NCBI GenBank assembly: GCA_963556195.1
Contig: OY744517.1
Span: forward strand, 87,543,714-87,607,713
Direction: 5' to 3'
Origin: Sepiola atlantica
Taxonomy: Eukaryota; Mollusca; Cephalopoda; Sepiida; Sepiolidae
DNA length: 64,000 bases
Part shown: positions 24,411-34,557 of the stretch, piece after piece
Layout: each line of letters begins with the position of its first letter
How positions within the stretch are numbered: the first letter of the stretch is position 1
The notes under the pieces: model-generated
The model's input: the letters and a program-made list of their open reading frames with translations, nothing else
Told to the model about the DNA's origin: nothing
The model's database searches: none
Made by a program: the position numbers and the translations under genes

Positions 24411-24867
24411 AGATGACCTTCAGCAATAATAAATCAAGGGAGGTGCGAGAGCGCTCTATCCCTTAATAGACTTCAAAAACGGCCTATGCTAGAAATCTCA
24501 TTTCTTTGATCAATCATAATTAAAAAATCAATAAATCAAATTAGTTAAAACTTTGCACAAATTATTTTTTTGATAGGTTCTATAAGTGTGTAGAATTTCA
24601 GCATCATTAGTCAAGGCAACCCAGAGATCCAGAAAGGTCAGGCATGATTTTGTGTTATCCGTGTGTATGTACGTACGCATGTGCCACCCTGTATATCATT
24701 AACTATTTGATGGATTCAGCTGATTTTTGGCAGAGATAGAGGTTCTAGGGTCTAGTTGATGGCATTTTAATTTCAGTCTACCGTATACCTTAGTTTTCCA
24801 GAAAATTAAAAAAAAACATAAAAATGACCATTGTATTGAGGTATAGCCTTTACAAAAGTAGTGACAG
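24411..24867. other. No gene recognised
   Basis: Non-coding. No boundary motif recognised. Confidence 0.45.
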
Positions 24868-25262
24868 TCCATGATAAATGCCAGTATACTGAAATCATAT
24901 GCCCTTAATAGGGTTAAGATGAAAATTCATATACACTAAATGTACAAAAGCAAGGAAATTCCCAAATTTTTACACTTTTATTGTTGTTAAGGGTATGCGA
25001 GCACAACAGGGCTATGTATTTTACTGGTAGGAATTTTTCTTCAGCGAACCTCACACACTTCATCCACTCATGCATAGAGATTTATACTGTAGTGATGTGA
25101 TAATGAAATGGTTTGGTTGATATGTAGTTATATCCTTAATTAGTGACAATAAAAGTGTAAAAATTTGGGAATTTCCTTGCTTTTGTACATTTAGTGTATA
25201 TGAATGTTCATCTTAACCCTATTAAGGGCATATGATTTCAGTATACTGGCGTTTATCATGGA
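24868..25262. repeat. Inverted repeat (foldback), arms 117 bp, nearly identical
   Basis: Arms 24868-24984 and 25146-25262 are reverse complements with only a few mismatches (ATAAATGCCAGTATACTGAA against ATAAACGCCAGTATACTGAA). The 161-bp spacer has no ORF. No TA tract adjoins and no hammerhead core is present, which sets it apart from most other foldbacks here. The high arm identity suggests recent origin or gene conversion. Confidence 0.92.
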
Positions 25263-25589
25263 ATAATGATAGAGTTTCATAAAAAAGTCACTTAATCCAC
25301 GTGTAACCCACATTTCATGTGGAAGAGACATGTTAAACAAAGAAGAAACAGAAGAAAAATGTGTTTAATAGTGTATGCTTTTATGTGCAATTTTTTATCT
25401 GAAATTTTTATCTGAAATTTTTAATATGAAAAAATTGTCCATTAAATATGTGTTGCGTCTGTTTACTCATTAAGCTGAGTCTATTTTAAGTTTAAACATA
25501 TTTTGCATGAATGTGCAGAAGAGAGAAAGTTAGTTCTCTTGGCATAATAGGCAATAAAAACAACAGTTGTATATGCATTTGTTTTCATT

Positions 25590-25990
25590 GTTTATTATGT
25601 TTTCTTTTGTCGAGTGTCGGATTTTGCTGCAACACCCTGTATAATACACGTGGAATATATTTATTTATAATACTATAATAAAGTAATAAATTGCAAAGAA
25701 TAAATTCTGAAGTAGCCCATACTTTTTCCACTAAGCTTTCGAAAAAACCTTTGAAATACTCCAAAGAAACTGAAATTCGGGGAATATTTATTAACTGATG
25801 TCTAATACCTATTGTTAAAATTTCACAAAAATCGGATGTATCTAAATTTTCACAAAGAGCTTCCACCCTCTTTTGCATGAGACTAAATTAAAATAAATAT
25901 ACCACACATTACAAAGTCTAGAAGCTGTGTTTCAAAATTCATAATGATCGGTTAATTCGTTTAGGAGTGAATCCTGTGCATACAAATATA
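25590..25990 (-). repeat. Family B repeat, copy 1
   Basis: The minus strand carries the blocks GATTCACTCCTAAACGAATT, ATTAATAAATATTCC, TTCTTTGGAGTATTTCAAAG. The same order occurs at 27200-27660 (+), 45075-45540 (-) and 55440-56058 (+). Its 5' side meets a TA tract at 26008-26043. Family unknown. The 97-codon frame inside is an artefact. Confidence 0.65.
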
Positions 25991-26003
25991 TAAACGTACC
26001 AAA

Positions 26004-26007
<4 letters not shown>

Positions 26008-26043
<36 letters not shown>
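26008..26043. repeat. (TA)n microsatellite
   Basis: About 36 bp of TA. Confidence 0.95.
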
Positions 26044-26044
<1 letters not shown>

Positions 26045-26221
26045 CATAGCTGGAGGTTCTTCAATACCCATGGTGAATCCACTTTTTTTCCGAATAAGCT
26101 GGTCGTATTTTTATAGTCGCAGTCGTGAGGTTTCCATTTTCCCTTCTCTTCTCTCTGTCTTTTTCTCAATAACAGCTTTCATAAACGTTATTAATAAAGA
26201 AACATCACAAATGAAATTGGG

Positions 26222-26520
26222 TTTTAAGAATCTCCTTGGAGTTTTATTGTTTCTTCATAGTATATATACACGTAAACATGGTTATCAACACCCACTGCTC
26301 TCTCTCTCTCTGCTGATTCAGTCGAAAGAGGGATAGTTCTTCCATGCTTATTCGTCACATAAGTCTCTTTGGGGTTTTATTCTTTCTTCATAGCATACAT
26401 GTATATGCATAAAACTTTCAACCTCCCCCATGGCTATCAAAACCCATCGCCCTCTCTCTCTGCTGATTCAGCCGAAAGAGAGATAGTTCTCCCGTGCTTA
26501 TTCGCCACGTGAGAGTGACG
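26222..26520 (+). repeat. Diverged tandem duplication, unit about 140-150 bp
   Basis: Two copies (26222-26358, 26362-26520) share GTTTTATTGTTTCTTCATAG, CTCTCTGCTGATTCAG and ATAGTTCTTCCATGCTTATT, the second with an insertion. Unknown origin. Confidence 0.75.
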
Positions 26521-27199
26521 GTTTCCTCTGTCTGTGACGTCACTGCCAGGACACGTAACCGTACTCGAATTCTAATTGGAAAATTCCACTCTACCTAATT
26601 TTTTACATTATGTGGAAATGTACCAGACTAAACCTATCTTTACTCACCCACATCTAAATATTATTATAATGGCAACTAAAGAGTGACGCCACATTCCCCA
26701 AAGTTCCCAAATTGGAACCTCATCACCGGATGTTTTTATGGTCCTAACCCAGGACCATAACACAAGGTATAAAGCCACATGTGAAAGATAAAAGAAATGA
26801 AAATAAACTTGCACATTGTTGTTATAAGGAGATTGTTTATATTAAAACAGCTATCACAGTCAGGAATGGTAATGTTAGTTCTTCTGCCTGAGCAGTGCCG
26901 GCACTAAAGGGCTGATATGCTCTGCCTCTAAATCTATGAAACTAGGACCCCACCAGGACACTACGCTTTGTAAACAAACCAATATGTACATTATTTTTAC
27001 CTCCCACCCCCCCAAAAAAATAATGGAATTATCTAATGTTCAGCATTTGTTCATTAAATTGTGTTTTATAAGGATTGCAAGTTTTCAAATGTATTATCAT
27101 AACGATTTTCAAAAGATTTGGTTGAAATTAAGTTTGGGCCAGATTAACGCACAAGCACAGACACATAAAAGACATGTTACTGTTAAAAGAGACTCTATC
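26521..27199. other. No gene recognised
   Basis: Unique-looking. The 109-codon frame at 26936-27265 has no recognisable domain. Confidence 0.45.
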
Positions 27200-27660
27200 T
27201 CTATTTATATAAAGTTAGGTACATGTATATGTTTATATATTTCCATGTATAAGATTCACTCCTAAACTAATTAACCGATCGTTATGACTTTCGGTACACA
27301 GCTGCTAGGCATAAAGGTTGATAATGTAGGCAATATTTAATTTAATTTAATTTCATGCAAGGGGAGCAAAGAGGGGTTGGAAGCTCTTCTTGAAAATTGA
27401 GATACCTCCAATTTTTGAAAAGTTTTAGTATTAAACATCAATTAATAAATATTATCCAATTTTCAGTTTCTTTGGGGAATTTGAAAGGGTTTTTAGGGTG
27501 CATAATATGGGCAAAATCTGCGATTTGAAAACTTGAATATTTCAGATTTGCACTGAATTTGATCCATACTCATTAGACATCAATTAAGCAAGATTTCCTG
27601 AATTTCAATGTTTTCTTAAGCCTCCTTAAGCTTAAACCTTACTTTAGAAAATTTGTACAA
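27200..27660 (+). repeat. Family B repeat, copy 2
   Basis: Plus-strand order is GTTAGGTACATGTATATG, GATTCACTCCTAAACTAATT, CATCAATTAATAAATATT, TTTCTTTGGGGAATTTGAAA, TTTCAGATTTGCA, CAAGATTTCCTGAATTTCAA. Same family as 25590-25990 and 55440-56058. Confidence 0.65.
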
Positions 27661-28314
27661 TCAACATGGTACTGGTACAGCTTTTGACCCAGACAAAGCT
27701 GACTTTTGTCAATGCAGAAATACATAAACAGACATGAGAAGACGAATCCAAATGCACATCGTCAAAATCCAAACACGGCAGATTGTCAACAGAAATAAAA
27801 TAATGAAAGGAAAACAGTCACCGTATTTTAATTTTTATGACAATTTATTTATTTATTGACAAAGAAATCAATTAAATATTCTTTTTTCACAGGAAAATTA
27901 ACATTTGTCTTTTTTTTGTTTATTTATATAAATGGTGTTTTTTTATGGATAAACTGAAGATTTTAAAGAATATAATCAACGAAACAACGATTTTTACAGA
28001 ATTTATTTTCGTTTCTTTTTTTTTGGGGGGGGTACTGGATACAACTTTTGAACCGCACAAATACCGATTTGTTTAGGGTTAGGTTAGAGTTAGGGTGAAA
28101 AAACAGTTCGGTTTTTGTCCGGTTCAAAGTCTGTACAAGCGTTTTTTTGTGTGAAAATCATGTTTTTGTTCATTTCCGACAACATTGCAGATTTTCTTTT
28201 GGAGTTAGCACATACGTGGGAAGGTGGGATTTGGCGTTCCTGTTGGATATTGTCACCAGTAAACGCTCCTTCTCTGCGGGTTGATATCATCTTTTTTTTA
28301 TATACTTCCCTCCC
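27661..28314. other. No gene recognised
   Basis: AT-rich, with a G9 run near 28024 and a short telomere-like run at 28073-28096. No gene recognised. Confidence 0.45.
28073..28096 (+). repeat. Short interstitial telomere-like run
   Basis: TTAGGG, TTAGG, TTAGAG and TTAGGG occur in succession over about 24 bp. This is too short to be more than a relic or chance. Confidence 0.35.
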
Positions 28315-28565
28315 ACCGCAGAAAGATGTGACACAAGATTGAAGGTGGGATTGGAAAGCCAGTGCATGAGAAAATGAGCACTCTGGCCTACAAAAAAATG
28401 CCTGGACAACCCCGTCGGCATTCTCCGGTAGGGGCGCCTCAGGCGATTAGCAATAAACTAACCTCTTCTCAGAAGGTGAGAAGGCAAAGCCTGGGAGGGT
28501 GGATCTCCTAGAACTGAACAGGAAAATACCCCAGACCGGCGGAATCAAGGCCCGAAAGCCAAGAG
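28315..28565 (-). mobile_element. U2-family SINE, long-form body, truncated
   Basis: On the minus strand the body blocks match 1369-1748: CCCTCCCAGGCTTTGCCTTC, GGCGCCTCTACCGGAGAATG, then the AGAGTGCTCA block. The U2-like head is absent; the sequence diverges near 28565. Confidence 0.65.
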
Positions 28566-28689
28566 TTGTCATCTGCTTCTCAAGACGTTGGGATCTTCCG
28601 GCTGTTTATGTAATCGGACGGCAGATATCGAACAAAAAGGTTTTGTTTGATTCAAAAGCTATACTAGTGCCATCAAAATTATATAATGG

Positions 28690-28815
28690 ATTTTGATCAA
28701 AATTGAAACAAGGATTCTAGACATAAGGTTCAATAGTATTATATCTTGATTTTAATCTTCGTAAGGGGACATAAAACTGTTCTGTTTAATTAATTTTTCT
28801 CATCCTGGGACGGGT
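28690..28815 (+). repeat. Family B 3' part
   Basis: TTTTGATCAAAATTGAAACA, then GATTCTAGACATAAGG and CCTGGGACGGGTATTCTTTC, match 55915-56058. Confidence 0.6.
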
Positions 28816-29680
28816 ATTCTTTCTGGTATAATTATAAAACTAAACAGACCTAAAAAGCACTGCTGAAACAATTCCTTTTCTTGGGTGAAGTGCAATCAGC
28901 TTTAGCCTCCTCTGGTCAAGGTGTTAAGAGGTAGATAGTTCCAGCAGTACCTCTGAAACACAGATCGATAGACTCATGATAGCTTTTGTAATAACCTCTG
29001 ACCTGTTGACATGCGGGTTAAAAGAAAGGGAGAAAAGGGTCAGAAACACTTAAAAGCATAATACTAAAGTTCTAGTGATGTTGGCAACCTTCACGTGATC
29101 CCTTCTGTGAGTACACGATTCTATCATGAGAAACGAATGCCATCAAAGCAGAACCAAGTAAATCAAAAATAGTGTATTAGAACTTGCTAATTCATACAAA
29201 TTGCATCTGCAGAATGGAAGAGATGAGGAAGCAACTGGATGCAGTCCAGAATCCTGTTCTATCTTCAGATTATGGTAATATAACCTGTCATCCGACATAG
29301 ACGGATACATTCAGTTAGCATGTAATATTCTTTGCATGTATTAAACCAAGTTCTGAGATGAACTATTGTCAATATTCAATGAATTTATTATACAATGATT
29401 CTTTCAGGCAAGTCTTGTCGTGCTTATCACGGTGGTCCACTATACCCTGAAGCCTTTCACATATTACTCTCCTCACATATTCAACCAGCTTCAAGTAATA
29501 CAAAACGAAACCTTTCGTTCGACCCCCCGGGGGATGTGATTTTCATTTCTATACCTGTCACGTCTGGTATATTTCCTTGGGAGTTTCATAATTTACAGCA
29601 TAAGTTGATAGCAATCGAAATGAAAATAACACATTCAAATGTATCAACCGAAAACTTTTGTCCTGAATGCAAGAGGGAAA
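28816..29680. other. No gene recognised
   Basis: A 134-codon frame at 29395-29799 runs into a TA microsatellite and has no recognised domain. No other feature. Confidence 0.45.

Positions 29681-29750
<70 letters not shown>
29681..29750. repeat. (TA)n microsatellite
   Basis: About 70 bp of TA. Confidence 0.95.
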
Positions 29751-29757
<7 letters not shown>

Positions 29758-29921
29758 GAAACTAAAAGTATACTTTTAGAGGATAGAACCTATAGTTAAA
29801 TAGTTTAAGCTCAATATACGAGATAGAGCAATTATAAAGATAAAAGAAAGAAGAGAGATAAATATGTACGAATAATGAATCTATTTCAAGCTGTACTCGT
29901 TAAAAACATGTTTATATTTCT

Positions 29922-29970
29922 TTCCTTAAGCCAAGGCTTTTCAAAGATTAAAATCTTATCATCAGAGGAA
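29922..29970 (-). ncRNA. Hammerhead-ribozyme-like motif (complete core)
   Basis: Minus-strand fold. Stem I pairs TTCCT (29970-29966) with AGGAA (29926-29922). Core CTGATGA (29965-29959) is canonical. Stem II pairs AAGAT (29957-29953) with ATCTT (29948-29944), closed by a T/T mismatch (29958, 29943) and a TTTA loop. Core GAAA is 29942-29939. Stem III pairs AAGCC with GGCTT (29939-29928) around TT. The cleavage nucleotide is A at 29927. All core nucleotides and all three stems are present. The only departure is the T/T mismatch where a G-C pair is usual. Its start overlaps the left arm of an inverted repeat. Confidence 0.7.
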
Positions 29971-30195
29971 TTACATAGATGGACGAGTTGCCAGTGGAAA
30001 AGGCAAAATTAAAAATTTGAAAAACTATAAAGTAATGGAGAGTAAGAGTGTGCGTGTAAAAATATGGAGTCTGTCCAGTTGGTGAATGTCTGTAAACATT
30101 TTTACACACACACTCTTACTCTCCATTACTTTATATTTTTTCAAATTTTGAATTTTGCCTTTTCCACTGCTTACTTATCTATGCAATTCCTCCGA
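29953..30195. repeat. Inverted repeat (foldback), arms about 110 bp
   Basis: Arms of about 29953-30060 and 30095-30195 are reverse complements (shared GTGGAAAAGGCAAAATT, AGTAATGGAGAGTAAGAGTG). The right arm keeps only a broken hammerhead core (CCGATGATAAG). A TA tract lies about 200 bp upstream. Confidence 0.9.
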
Positions 30196-30350
30196 TGATA
30201 AGAAACTGAAATTTGGGGAATATTTATTAATTGATGTCTAATACCTAGTGTTAAAATTTCCCAAAATCGAAGGAATCTGAATTTTATGAAGAGCTTTCAC
30301 TCCTTCTATATCCCTCCTTTGCATAAAACTCAAACTACATATATTTCATG
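30196..30350 (-). repeat. Family B repeat, partial copy
   Basis: The plus-strand text GAAATTTGGGGAATATTTAT, then ATTGATGTCTAATACCTAGT, is the reverse complement of the middle of 27200-27660. Truncated. Confidence 0.55.
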
Positions 30351-30500
30351 TATCTAAATGAAATATGATAAGTAGATATAATTTTTTATGTGTCAATTTT
30401 TAATATTTATTTCAACAGTGCTCGATACGTGAGTAGAGCTAGGTAATATGTTATGAAAATATATATGCCATAAATATATTTTCATAACTTACTATATATA
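30345..30500 (+). repeat. Repeat shared with 40385-40540 (inverted)
   Basis: ATATAATTTTTTATGTG, TTATTTCAACAGTGCTCGAT and CATAAATATATTTTCATAAC occur in reverse complement at 40385-40540, at the 5' edge of the Penelope-like element. Confidence 0.55.
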
Positions 30501-30646
30501 AATATATATATATATATAAATATATATATATAATATTTATAAATAAATATTAAATTATTAATACCTACATATATATATATATATATATAAACATATACCT
30601 AATTTATAGGTAGGTGACGGTTACTATACTTTACTTTACTTTACTA

Positions 30647-30649
<3 letters not shown>

Positions 30650-30697
<48 letters not shown>
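30650..30697. repeat. (TA)n microsatellite
   Basis: About 48 bp of TA. The preceding 30489-30598 is also TA-rich. Confidence 0.95.
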
Positions 30698-30698
<1 letters not shown>

Positions 30699-31132
30699 CT
30701 TTTTTGTTTGTTATTGTTTTACTAGCAATAGAACATCGGAGTGTTGATTATTATTTTTTGCTCCCTTACCGGTTAAGAATATGCAGGGTACTTCATTCAA
30801 TCAAACGTGTCATAAATTTTGTATATATTTATTAATTAATTTTCTGTATGACTACCCTGGCAGGGATCGAACCGTCGATGTAAATGTTCATAGTCTGGTG
30901 TTTTAATCCAAGACCAGAACGCCCTGCCTCGATTTCTACACGATTTCTAATCGCCTATGATGTTACGCAGCTTTTTTGTTTGTTATTGTTTTTACGAGCG
31001 ATAGAACATCAGTGTGTTTATTATTATTTTTCGTTCTCTGAGTGGTTAAGAATATGCAGGGTACTGCATTACATCGCCCTTAATCGGTCGTGTCATCAAT
31101 TTTATATATATTTATTAATTAATCTTTTTATA
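30698..31132 (+). repeat. Diverged tandem duplication around a tRNA-like head
   Basis: GCTTTTTTGTTTGTTATTGT, then AATAGAACATC, and GGTTAAGAATATGCAGGGTA occur at about 30698-30838 and again at 30969-31130. The interval holds the tRNA-like sequence at 30852-30932. This pattern is consistent with a duplicated SINE tail. Confidence 0.7.
30852..30932 (-). mobile_element. tRNA-derived SINE head
   Basis: The minus strand reads GGCAGGGCGTTCTGGTCTTG, later CCAGACTATGAACAT, then box-B-like GACGGTTCGATCCC. The order and several words (CAGGGCG, GACTAT) match the head at 63901-63965. The cloverleaf is degraded, so this is a SINE and not a tRNA gene. Confidence 0.6.
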
Positions 31133-31236
31133 GATTAACTTGCACATAGCCAGTAACACGTGTCCATGACTTTCTTTTACATACGTAAAAATAAATTTAT
31201 GAATAAATTAATTAATAAATATATATAAATAAATAA

Positions 31237-31240
<4 letters not shown>

Positions 31241-31308
<68 letters not shown>

Positions 31309-31416
31309 ATGTGCATGTATATATGTGTGTTTGGAGTATTCATGTATATATAAGTTTATGTATGTGTGTGTATGGGTGTATATATATGTATGTATTTATA
31401 TATACATATATGTATT

Positions 31417-31481
<65 letters not shown>
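31241..31481. repeat. TA/TG-rich microsatellite block
   Basis: Pure TA at 31241-31298, TG/TATG-rich sequence to 31418, then pure TA at 31419-31481. Confidence 0.95.
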
Positions 31482-31487
<6 letters not shown>

Positions 31488-31860
31488 TTTAACATTTTAT
31501 GACTTACTTTGGTTTTGGAAAATGTCCACAATGCCACCCACGCAACTGACCTCTTTAAGTGTGAAAATGCTGGGATGGACACACACGAGTCACATGTAAA
31601 CATTTCCTCATCTCATTGGCTATACTCTTCCCCCCTACTACCACCACCCACTATACACACACACACACCGAGGAAGGCCGAAGGAACAGCCAAAAATTCT
31701 GTTCTTTTAGAAAACAGATTTTTTTAAAGACATTTTGTATTCATATACATCAACAAATAAGAAATGAATAGAGAAAAGATATCACCCTTTATATATTTTT
31801 CATATTATGTTTTTATACATATATATATATATGAAAAAGAAAGAATGAAAGTAATTCGAT
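31482..31860. other. No gene recognised
   Basis: A short unique stretch with a CA run near 31658 and a TA run near 31822. No gene. Confidence 0.5.
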
Positions 31861-31914
31861 GCAATGGAAAAGGAAAAAGGAAAAAAGAAAAACAAAATAT
31901 AGTTATTTATGTAT

Positions 31915-31956
31915 TCATCAACGTTTTATCTTTATTGTAAGACGTCCTCAGGATGA
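31915..31956 (-). ncRNA. Hammerhead-like motif, core damaged
   Basis: Minus strand. Stem I pairs TCATC (31956-31952) with GATGA (31919-31915). Core CTGAGGA is 31951-31945. One extra C. Stem II GTCTT pairs with AAGAT. The second core strand reads AAAAC instead of GAAAC, so the invariant G12 is A. Stem III ACGT. Probably inactive. The partner arm at about 33085-33125 has lost about a dozen bases of the first core strand. Confidence 0.45.
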
Positions 31957-32067
31957 TAGTTCGAAGAAAAATGTCATGCAAGTACATAGAAGTTTGGGGT
32001 TGACATAATGGTGATGGATATAGCAGTTGTAGCTACTGTGAAACCCAAAGAGTCCAGAATGAGTCAA

Positions 32068-32265
32068 TGGTTTCAAATGGTTGTATTATTGGAATACGTG
32101 GGTAAAAGAAGAAGTCTGTCTATGAGAGAGGTGTTAGCTGTTTGAGATTTTTGTGTATTGTTTTTTTTAGAATATTTGAAGTGCTTTCTTCTTAGCATTT
32201 AATATGAAATGTATGGGGCATTCCAATGTTTTTAAGGAATTAATGATATATTTGATTTCCTTTTA
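32068..32265 (-). mobile_element. Penelope-like element fragment (between RT and GIY-YIG)
   Basis: Parallel over about 190 bp to 39270-39440 of the larger element: TATTATTGGAATACGTGGGT against TGTTATTGGAATGGGTGGGT, and CTTAGCATTTAATATGAAAT against TCGCATTTAATATGAAGT. Degenerate, with no open frame. Confidence 0.75.
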
Positions 32266-32960
32266 TCTTTCACACTGCACATATATACAACTCCCCACAT
32301 ATACACTTATGTGCTGACTTCTCCTTCACATATATATTTACTCACATACTTATGAATCACCTACTACAAATTAAGACTATTTAACCACAAATAAACATTT
32401 TAACAAATAAACATAATTCATACATCCATACAAAATAAAGATATTTCAACCACATTTTACTTATCTCTCCTCTGAAATTAAAATTATTTTCCTTTCTCCC
32501 AAGCCTACCTACCCCCTCCTCTCTAGCACACTTCTACACGTTCTTTCAAACACATATATGCACACACATTCCTGATGTAGCCACTTTGTCAGTCCTCCTC
32601 CACCTACCTTGCTCGGTCTTATAAAATTTCACATCTCACCAAAACAAAAATCTCACCCCCCCCCCCTTTCACCTCTCCCACCCTTTGGCAATTTCAATTA
32701 TTTCCCCCCCCCTATTTTCCAAGTTGTCTTTACATTTTCGAATCTCTTTTTCATCAACCATAATACTACCCACATTTTAAACACAGAGTTTCCCCCCTCC
32801 TCTTTCGCTAACCTCTCAAAATCAATGCCACACCGCACCACAACAAAAATCTCAGCCCCCTTTTCACCTCTCCCACCCTAAGGCCACTTCAATTGTATTC
32901 TCAAACCCTTCTCATTTCATAGCTGTCTCAATCTTGTCCATTTAAAGCTGTTCATATTCA
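32266..32960. other. Pyrimidine-rich filler with an internal duplication
   Basis: C/T-rich on the plus strand. AACAAAAATCTCA plus TTTCACCTCTCCCACCCT occurs near 32643-32682 and near 32842-32880, about 200 bp apart. No gene. Confidence 0.6.
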
Positions 32961-33157
32961 TTTGACTCTCAGATTCTGGACTCTCTGGGTTTCATAGTAG
33001 CTACGGCTGCTATATCCCTTCATCTCACCACCATGTCAACCCCAAACTTCTATGTACTTGCATGATATTTTCCTTCAAACTATCATCCTTACAATAAAGA
33101 TGAAACGTTAGTGAATACATAAACAACTATCTTTTGGTTTTTCCTTTTTCATTTCTC

Positions 33158-33158
<1 letters not shown>

Positions 33159-33235
<77 letters not shown>
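33159..33235. repeat. (TA)n microsatellite
   Basis: About 77 bp of TA, lying between the inverted Penelope unit and the SINE/hammerhead unit. Confidence 0.95.
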
Positions 33236-33239
<4 letters not shown>

Positions 33240-33258
33240 TTATATTTTTAATATTCTA

Positions 33259-33304
33259 CCTACATACGACGTCGTTTCGAGCTTACTGTCTTCATCAGTG
33301 CAGG
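33259..33304 (-). ncRNA. Hammerhead-ribozyme-like motif
   Basis: Minus-strand fold. Stem I pairs CCTGCA (33304-33299) with TGTAGG (33264-33259), 6 bp including one G-T wobble. Core CTGATGA (33298-33292) is canonical. Stem II lies in 13 bases (33291-33279) and is weak (GA with TC). Core GAAA is 33278-33275. Stem III uses ACGACGTCGT (33275-33266), self-complementary. The cleavage nucleotide is A at 33265. Core, stem I and stem III are intact. Stem II is the weak point. Confidence 0.6.
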
Positions 33305-33396
33305 GAAATAACAATCTCAGACTGTCACAGGACACGAACCCGGTTCACAGAGACAACTTTAATCTGTAAGCGTTCGCTCAGTCTCTTAGGCCACGG
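33259..33396 (-). mobile_element. tRNA-headed SINE carrying a hammerhead motif
   Basis: The minus strand has box-A-like TGGCCTAAGAG (33393-33383) and box-B-like GGTTCGTGTCC (33340-33330), then about 31 bases, then a hammerhead-like motif (33304-33259), then a TA tract. A pol III head followed directly by a hammerhead is the architecture of the schistosome Sm-alpha SINE-like family. The A-B distance is longer than in a tRNA. At 63901-64000 a related head is likewise followed by CTGATGA. Confidence 0.6.
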
Positions 33397-33578
33397 GGGA
33401 TTGTCACGTGATAACGGGAAGTTAAGTTATATTTAACACTGAAAGCAGCAAGTATAAACATTAAGGCATTCGATAGAACTTGACGACAGAGCCGGAGTCT
33501 TGCACTGGGGCTTCAGGCGAATGTCTATTTTTAATCTCTCCAACAGTGCTCTTACTTTAATTTTACTTAAAGAAGCTT

Positions 33579-33581
33579 CTT

Positions 33582-33632
<51 letters not shown>
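33579..33632. repeat. (CT)n microsatellite
   Basis: About 54 bp of CT with two TTT interruptions. Confidence 0.95.
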
Positions 33633-33636
<4 letters not shown>

Positions 33637-34075
33637 GTTTCCCACTTGAACTATTTTGTTACGACAAGTCAGTCAGAACAAGATGAAGAAGAGAGGACAC
33701 GTCTTGAAGAAAGTGATACGACAACTTACACTCTCAGAATAACTTTCACAGGTTCTTGAGATCAACAACACAACATGGCAGAATTCTATTTAGAATTGAA
33801 GAACTTGTCTCTGACAAAACGAAGGTAAACGTTGCCTCAATAGACATCGGTGTCAAAAACCTCCTCGTCATATTGGATCTTAGAATATTTAGGTCAGTAT
33901 CCTCGGTTTGCGACATTGTTAGATTTTCCATATGTAAATATTTTTTCCTCATGGAATTATACGTAAATCTTGATAAAAAGGAGTCATACATATTTAATGT
34001 GGTGGTATCTATGTGAATGTCAGGTTTGATGTAAAATCTATGTAAAATTGTTGATTTAATGCAGTCAAAGAAGCA

Positions 34076-34077
<2 letters not shown>
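33633..34077. other. No gene recognised
   Basis: No recognised domain in either strand's short frames. Confidence 0.45.

Positions 34078-34114
<37 letters not shown>
34078..34114. repeat. (TA)n microsatellite
   Basis: About 37 bp of TA, just left of an inverted repeat. Confidence 0.95.
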
Positions 34115-34117
<3 letters not shown>

Positions 34118-34132
34118 TACAGAAATATTAGT

Positions 34133-34201
34133 ACAACATTCGTACCGTCGGTTTCAAGCAGGGAAGGACTTAGCCATCCGGTTCTCTTCAGCTTCTGTTG
34201 T
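34133..34201 (-). ncRNA. Hammerhead-ribozyme-like motif, long stem II (left arm)
   Basis: Mirror of 34489-34557. Core CTGAAGA is 34191-34185. Stem III is ACCG/CGGT around one A. Outer stem I pairs ACAAC with GTTGT. One base at the foot of stem II differs from the right arm (GAAC instead of GAGC), weakening it. Confidence 0.55.
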
Positions 34202-34488
34202 CATCTGTTTCGGAACGGCCAAATATACGAATCTCATAATATAGACTCATGAGAATTATATAGAAATATTAAAAAAAAATTATTTTTTATTTTTATTTTT
34301 TATATTTTTTTTATATCTCTTTAAATTTCCTCCGGTTTAAATCTCAACTGTTACTTTTCACCTTCCCCCTTTTTTTTAACCTTATTAAACCTTCCTTACA
34401 CTAAAATGAAACAAACATACATAACACTCTAAGCAAATAACACGTCAAAACGAGAGTGACACGTGACTTCACATTTCCGAAACAGATG

Positions 34489-34557
34489 ACAACAGAAGCT
34501 GAAGAGAGCCGGATGGCTAAGTCCTTCTGTGCTTGAAACCGACGGTACGAATGTTGT
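34489..34557 (+). ncRNA. Hammerhead-ribozyme-like motif, long stem II (right arm)
   Basis: Fold. Outer stem I pairs ACAAC (34489-34493) with GTTGT (34553-34557). A 4x4 internal loop (34494-34497/34549-34552) follows, then pair G34498-C34548. Core CTGAAGA is 34499-34505. Stem II foot GAGC (34506-34509) pairs with GCTT (34531-34534), with an inner GGA/TCC pairing. Core GAAA is 34535-34538. Stem III ACCG/CGGT (34538-34546). Cleavage nucleotide A34547. This is the only copy here with stem II directly after the core and an internal loop in stem I, a position where natural hammerheads make tertiary contacts. Confidence 0.65.

Larger units (their letters stand above)
31861..33158. mobile_element. 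Penelope-derived unit with inverted terminal arms
   Basis: Arms of about 31864-32067 and 32965-33158 are reverse complements over nearly 200 bp (shared TGCAAGTACATAGAAGTTTG and GGGGTTGACAT). The interior holds minus-strand Penelope RT debris and a pyrimidine-rich stretch. Terminal repeats in inverted orientation are known for Penelope-like elements. A TA tract abuts the right arm and a short one lies left of the left arm. Confidence 0.8.

Noticed and set aside
26936..27265. 109-codon frame as a gene
   Set aside because: No domain or codon bias and it runs into family B repeat.
28073..28096. Internal telomere
   Set aside because: Only about four imperfect units; too short to support.
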